From an uncultured Oscillospiraceae bacterium (GTDB taxonomy: Bacteria; Bacillota; Clostridia; Oscillospirales; Acutalibacteraceae), in NCBI GenBank assembly GCA_900553255.1, contig USCI01000098.1:1-8133 (forward strand): 8,133 nt of DNA, written 5' to 3'. Below are positions 6,071 to 8,133 of the stretch, in pieces. A program made the translations under genes and the position numbers. Numbering within the stretch: position 1 is the first letter of the stretch; the number at the start of each line of letters is the position of its first letter. The notes beneath the pieces were generated by a model. That model was not told the origin of the DNA and did not search any database. It saw nothing but the letters and a program-made list of their open reading frames with translations.

Positions 6071-6517
6071 GTGCAGACAACGGATTTTCTGATGATGATC
6101 CGGCGAATCACCAAGCTGCATGAAAGCATGCTCAAGGAGGTGTGCGAGCACTATCATTTGACACTGATTGAAGCGCATATTATCAGTTTTTTGTATAATA
6201 ATCCGGGTAAGGATACCGCTGGCGACATCGTGGAGCTGCGGATGCTGGCGAAGGGGAACGTGTCCCAGGGAGTGGAATCGCTGATCCGCAAAGGGCTGTT
6301 GGAGCGTCGGACGGACACAAAGGACCGCCGGAAAATCCATCTGTCCCTGCTGCCGGCGGCAAAGCCGATTACCCGGGAAATGGAGACGCTGTGGAAAAAT
6401 TTTCACCGGGAGATTTTTTGCGGCCTTTCCCGTCAGGAGCAGACGTTGTTTGACCGGATCAGTGAACAGATGATGAGCAATGCGGAAGAGGCCATAAAAA
6501 GGAGAGGCGCCATATGA
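6071..6517 (+). CDS. MarR-family transcriptional regulator
   Basis: A 148-residue winged helix-turn-helix protein of the MarR family; such proteins act as dimers that bind palindromic operators and release on ligand binding or oxidation. The N- and C-terminal helices (about 1-28 and 100-145) would form the dimer interface. The helix-turn-helix covers about 30-75, with the probable recognition helix at 60-73 (AKGNVSQGVESLIR). The wing carries DTKDRRKIH (82-90), matching the family's D-x-R-DRR-type wing. Cys25 and Cys117 are the only cysteines, so redox sensing is possible but unsupported. The start is GTG at 6071, behind AGGAAGGGAG (6051-6060); the next in-frame ATG at 6092 has no ribosome binding site. 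It has its own strong promoter and is followed by an overlapping 13-codon ORF and ftsH. Autorepression and control of ftsH are the natural inference. Confidence 0.9.
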   Translation: MQTTDFLMMIRRITKLHESMLKEVCEHYHLTLIEAHIISFLYNNPGKDTAGDIVELRMLAKGNVSQGVESLIRKGLLERRTDTKDRRKIHLSLLPAAKPITREMETLWKNFHREIFCGLSRQEQTLFDRISEQMMSNAEEAIKRRGAI

Positions 6518-6555
6518 AACAAAAAGGCGCTGGCGATATTACCCCCAAAACCTGA
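6514..6555 (+). CDS. Candidate 13-codon ORF between marR and ftsH
   Basis: ATGA overlap: the ATG at 6514 overlaps the marR stop TGA (6515-6517). GGAG (6501-6504) lies 9 bases upstream, a good ribosome binding site that marR itself does not need. The ORF encodes MKQKGAGDITPKT and stops at TGA 6553-6555, one base before the AGGAGG (6557-6562) of ftsH. The layout fits a leader or coupling peptide that passes ribosomes from marR to ftsH. It could also be the remnant of a gene lost between marR and ftsH, or chance. No homologue comes to mind. Confidence 0.4.
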   Translation: MKQKGAGDITPKT

Positions 6556-6570
6556 GAGGAGGACTGTTTT

Positions 6571-8133
6571 ATGCACGAAGAAATTGAAAGCAGGCAATCA
6601 CCCCCGAAAAGACCATTTATTTTTTATGCCATCATCGCCTTTGTTTGCATCATGCTGCTCAATGCACTGGTGTTCCCTTCAATGCTTAAACGCTCGGTCA
6701 TTGAGGTGGGCTATGACCAGTTCCTCGACATGATCGACAATAACGAGGTCAAGGAAGTATCCTATGATGAATCTTCCGGACAGTTTGTGTTCATCGCCGG
6801 GGACGAGAATGCAGAACAGATCTATAAGACCGGCATTTGGCCGGAGGATGGCCAGCGGCTGCTGCAGCAGCTGCGGGAGCATGAGGACATCCAGTTCTCG
6901 GCTACGATTCCCACCCAGGCCAGCCCTCTGCTTTCGTTTATCCTGACCTGGGTTCTGCCGATTCTGTTCTTCTTCCTGATCGGGGAGATATTCTACCGCT
7001 GGATGCGCAAAAAAATGAATGATCAGCTGCCGGGAGGCATGGGCAATGCCATGTCCTTCGGCAAGTCCGGCGCCAAAATCTATGTGGCGGATGCGAAGAC
7101 CGGCGTGACCTTCAATAATGTGGCCGGACAGGATGAGGCGAAAGAATCGCTGATGGAGGTCGTGGATTTCCTGCACGAGCCGAAAAAATATGCGGACATC
7201 GGCGCAAAGCTGCCTAAGGGCGTGCTGCTGGTGGGCCCTCCCGGCACCGGTAAGACCCTGCTGGCCAAGGCGGTTGCCGGGGAGGCGGGAGTCCCCTTCT
7301 TCTCGATCTCCGGCAGCGAATTTGTCGAGATGTTTGTCGGCATGGGTGCTGCAAAGGTGCGCGACCTGTTCAAGCAGGCCAACGAAAAAGCGCCGTGTAT
7401 CGTCTTTATCGATGAAATCGACGCCATCGGTCAGAAACGCAGCAGCGGCAATATGGGCGGCAACGACGAGCGGGAACAGACGCTGAATCAGCTGCTCGCG
7501 GAGATGGACGGCTTTGACGGACAGAAGGGCGTCGTGCTGCTGGCGGCGACTAACCGGCCGGAGAGCCTGGATCCGGCGCTGCTGCGTCCGGGACGGTTTG
7601 ACCGCCGGGTACCGGTTGAGCTGCCGGATCTTCAGGGGCGCAAAGCGATACTGGAGGTTCATGCGAAGGATATCCGCGTGTCGCCGGATGCGGACTGGGA
7701 CGTTATCGCCCGGGCGACCGCCGGCGCCTCGGGTGCGGAGTTAGCGAACATTATCAATGAGGCGGCGCTGCGGGCTGTCCGGGAGGGGCGCAGGAGCGTG
7801 ACGCAGGCAGATCTGGAAGAAAGCGTGGAAACGGTCATTGCCGGCGCGCAGAGAAAGAGTGCGGTCATCTCCGACCAGGAGAAAAAGATCGTGGCCTATC
7901 ACGAAATCGGCCATGCACTGGTAGCGGCAAAGCAGTCGAATTCCGCTCCGGTCACCAAAATCACCATTGTCCCGCGTACCTCCGGTGCACTGGGGTATAC
8001 CATGCAGGTGGATGAACAGGAACATTTCCTGATGAGTAAGGAAGAACTGGAGAATAAGATCGCTACATTTACAGGCGGCCGTGCAGCGGAAGAGCTGATC
8101 TTCCATTCTATTACTACCGGTGCCTCCAATGAT
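6571..8133 (+). CDS. ftsH: FtsH-family membrane AAA+ zinc metalloprotease (3' end outside window)
   Basis: ATP-driven, membrane-anchored protease that extracts and degrades membrane and short-lived regulatory proteins as a hexamer. 521 codons are visible; typical FtsH has about 600-650, so roughly 100 or more residues lie beyond the edge. Residues 1-15 are cytoplasmic, and membrane helices span about 16-36 and 119-142, flanking an external domain. The AAA+ module has Walker A GPPGTGKT (222-229), pore loop FVGMG (255-259), Walker B VFIDEID (278-284), and a second region of homology ending in RPGRFDRR (339-346) with the arginine fingers. The protease motif is HEIGH (444-448) where HEAGH is usual; His444, Glu445 and His448 are intact. 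The last visible residue, Asp521 in TGASND, is probably the third zinc ligand. The ATG at 6571 has AGGAGG 8 bases upstream. The marR context, not tilS-hpt, suggests an extra, regulated FtsH paralogue. Confidence 0.95.
   Translation, partial: MHEEIESRQSPPKRPFIFYAIIAFVCIMLLNALVFPSMLKRSVIEVGYDQFLDMIDNNEVKEVSYDESSGQFVFIAGDENAEQIYKTGIWPEDGQRLLQQLREHEDIQFSATIPTQASPLLSFILTWVLPILFFFLIGEIFYRWMRKKMNDQLPGGMGNAMSFGKSGAKIYVADAKTGVTFNNVAGQDEAKESLMEVVDFLHEPKKYADIGAKLPKGVLLVGPPGTGKTLLAKAVAGEAGVPFFSISGSEFVEMFVGMGAAKVRDLFKQANEKAPCIVFIDEIDAIGQKRSSGNMGGNDEREQTLNQLLAEMDGFDGQKGVVLLAATNRPESLDPALLRPGRFDRRVPVELPDLQGRKAILEVHAKDIRVSPDADWDVIARATAGASGAELANIINEAALRAVREGRRSVTQADLEESVETVIAGAQRKSAVISDQEKKIVAYHEIGHALVAAKQSNSAPVTKITIVPRTSGALGYTMQVDEQEHFLMSKEELENKIATFTGGRAAEELIFHSITTGASND

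Noticed and set aside
5939..6406. A 155-codon minus-strand frame across the marR promoter and gene
   Set aside because: It overlaps the well-supported marR gene and its consensus promoter, has no ribosome binding site that I can see, and its translation has no recognisable domain.
6679..7662. A 327-codon open frame on the minus strand
   Set aside because: It lies opposite ftsH, whose AAA+ motifs are all present in the plus-strand frame; the antisense translation shows no motif.

Overview
The window is about 60% GC by eye and most likely comes from a Gram-positive anaerobe of the class Clostridia, perhaps an Oscillospirales-type gut bacterium. Three things support this: Shine-Dalgarno sequences of the AGGAGG type before most genes, a perfect Gram-positive LexA/DinR operator (GAAC-N4-GTTC form), and a gene set typical of these bacteria (COG2509 flavoprotein, BaiN/YhiN flavoprotein, Y-family polymerase with a small partner, an FtsH with an HEIGH zinc motif). 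The taxonomy is inferred from sequence character, not from a search.

Layout. Positions 1-90 hold back-to-back terminator-like hairpins where an unseen plus-strand gene and the minus-strand operon appear to converge. From 4293 down to 91, on the minus strand, lies a three-gene operon with a consensus-like promoter (TTGTCA-17-TATAAT): a BaiN/YhiN-family flavoprotein, a COG2509 FAD-dependent dehydrogenase, and a patatin-like phospholipase. From about 5908 down to 4363, also on the minus strand, lies an SOS-type unit: promoter, LexA box over the predicted transcription start, dinB, and a translationally coupled 84-residue conserved-looking protein of unknown function. From 5976 rightward on the plus strand lies a third unit: a strong promoter, a MarR-family regulator, a 13-codon ORF overlapping the marR stop by 4 bases, and a large FtsH-type membrane AAA+ zinc protease cut off by the window end.

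How the genes work together. The dinB unit is a damage-inducible translesion synthesis module, and the small second protein is the best candidate here for something undescribed. The marR-ftsH unit puts a membrane quality-control protease under an apparently dedicated MarR regulator, which is not the usual tilS-hpt-ftsH context and suggests a second, conditionally expressed FtsH. The left operon pairs two flavoproteins with a lipid acyl hydrolase; their shared substrate, if any, is unknown. I found no tRNA, rRNA, CRISPR array, insertion sequence or phage gene. The non-genic stretches are all under 300 bases. The most striking non-coding-type signal is a perfect 26-bp palindrome inside the COG2509 gene (1917-1942).
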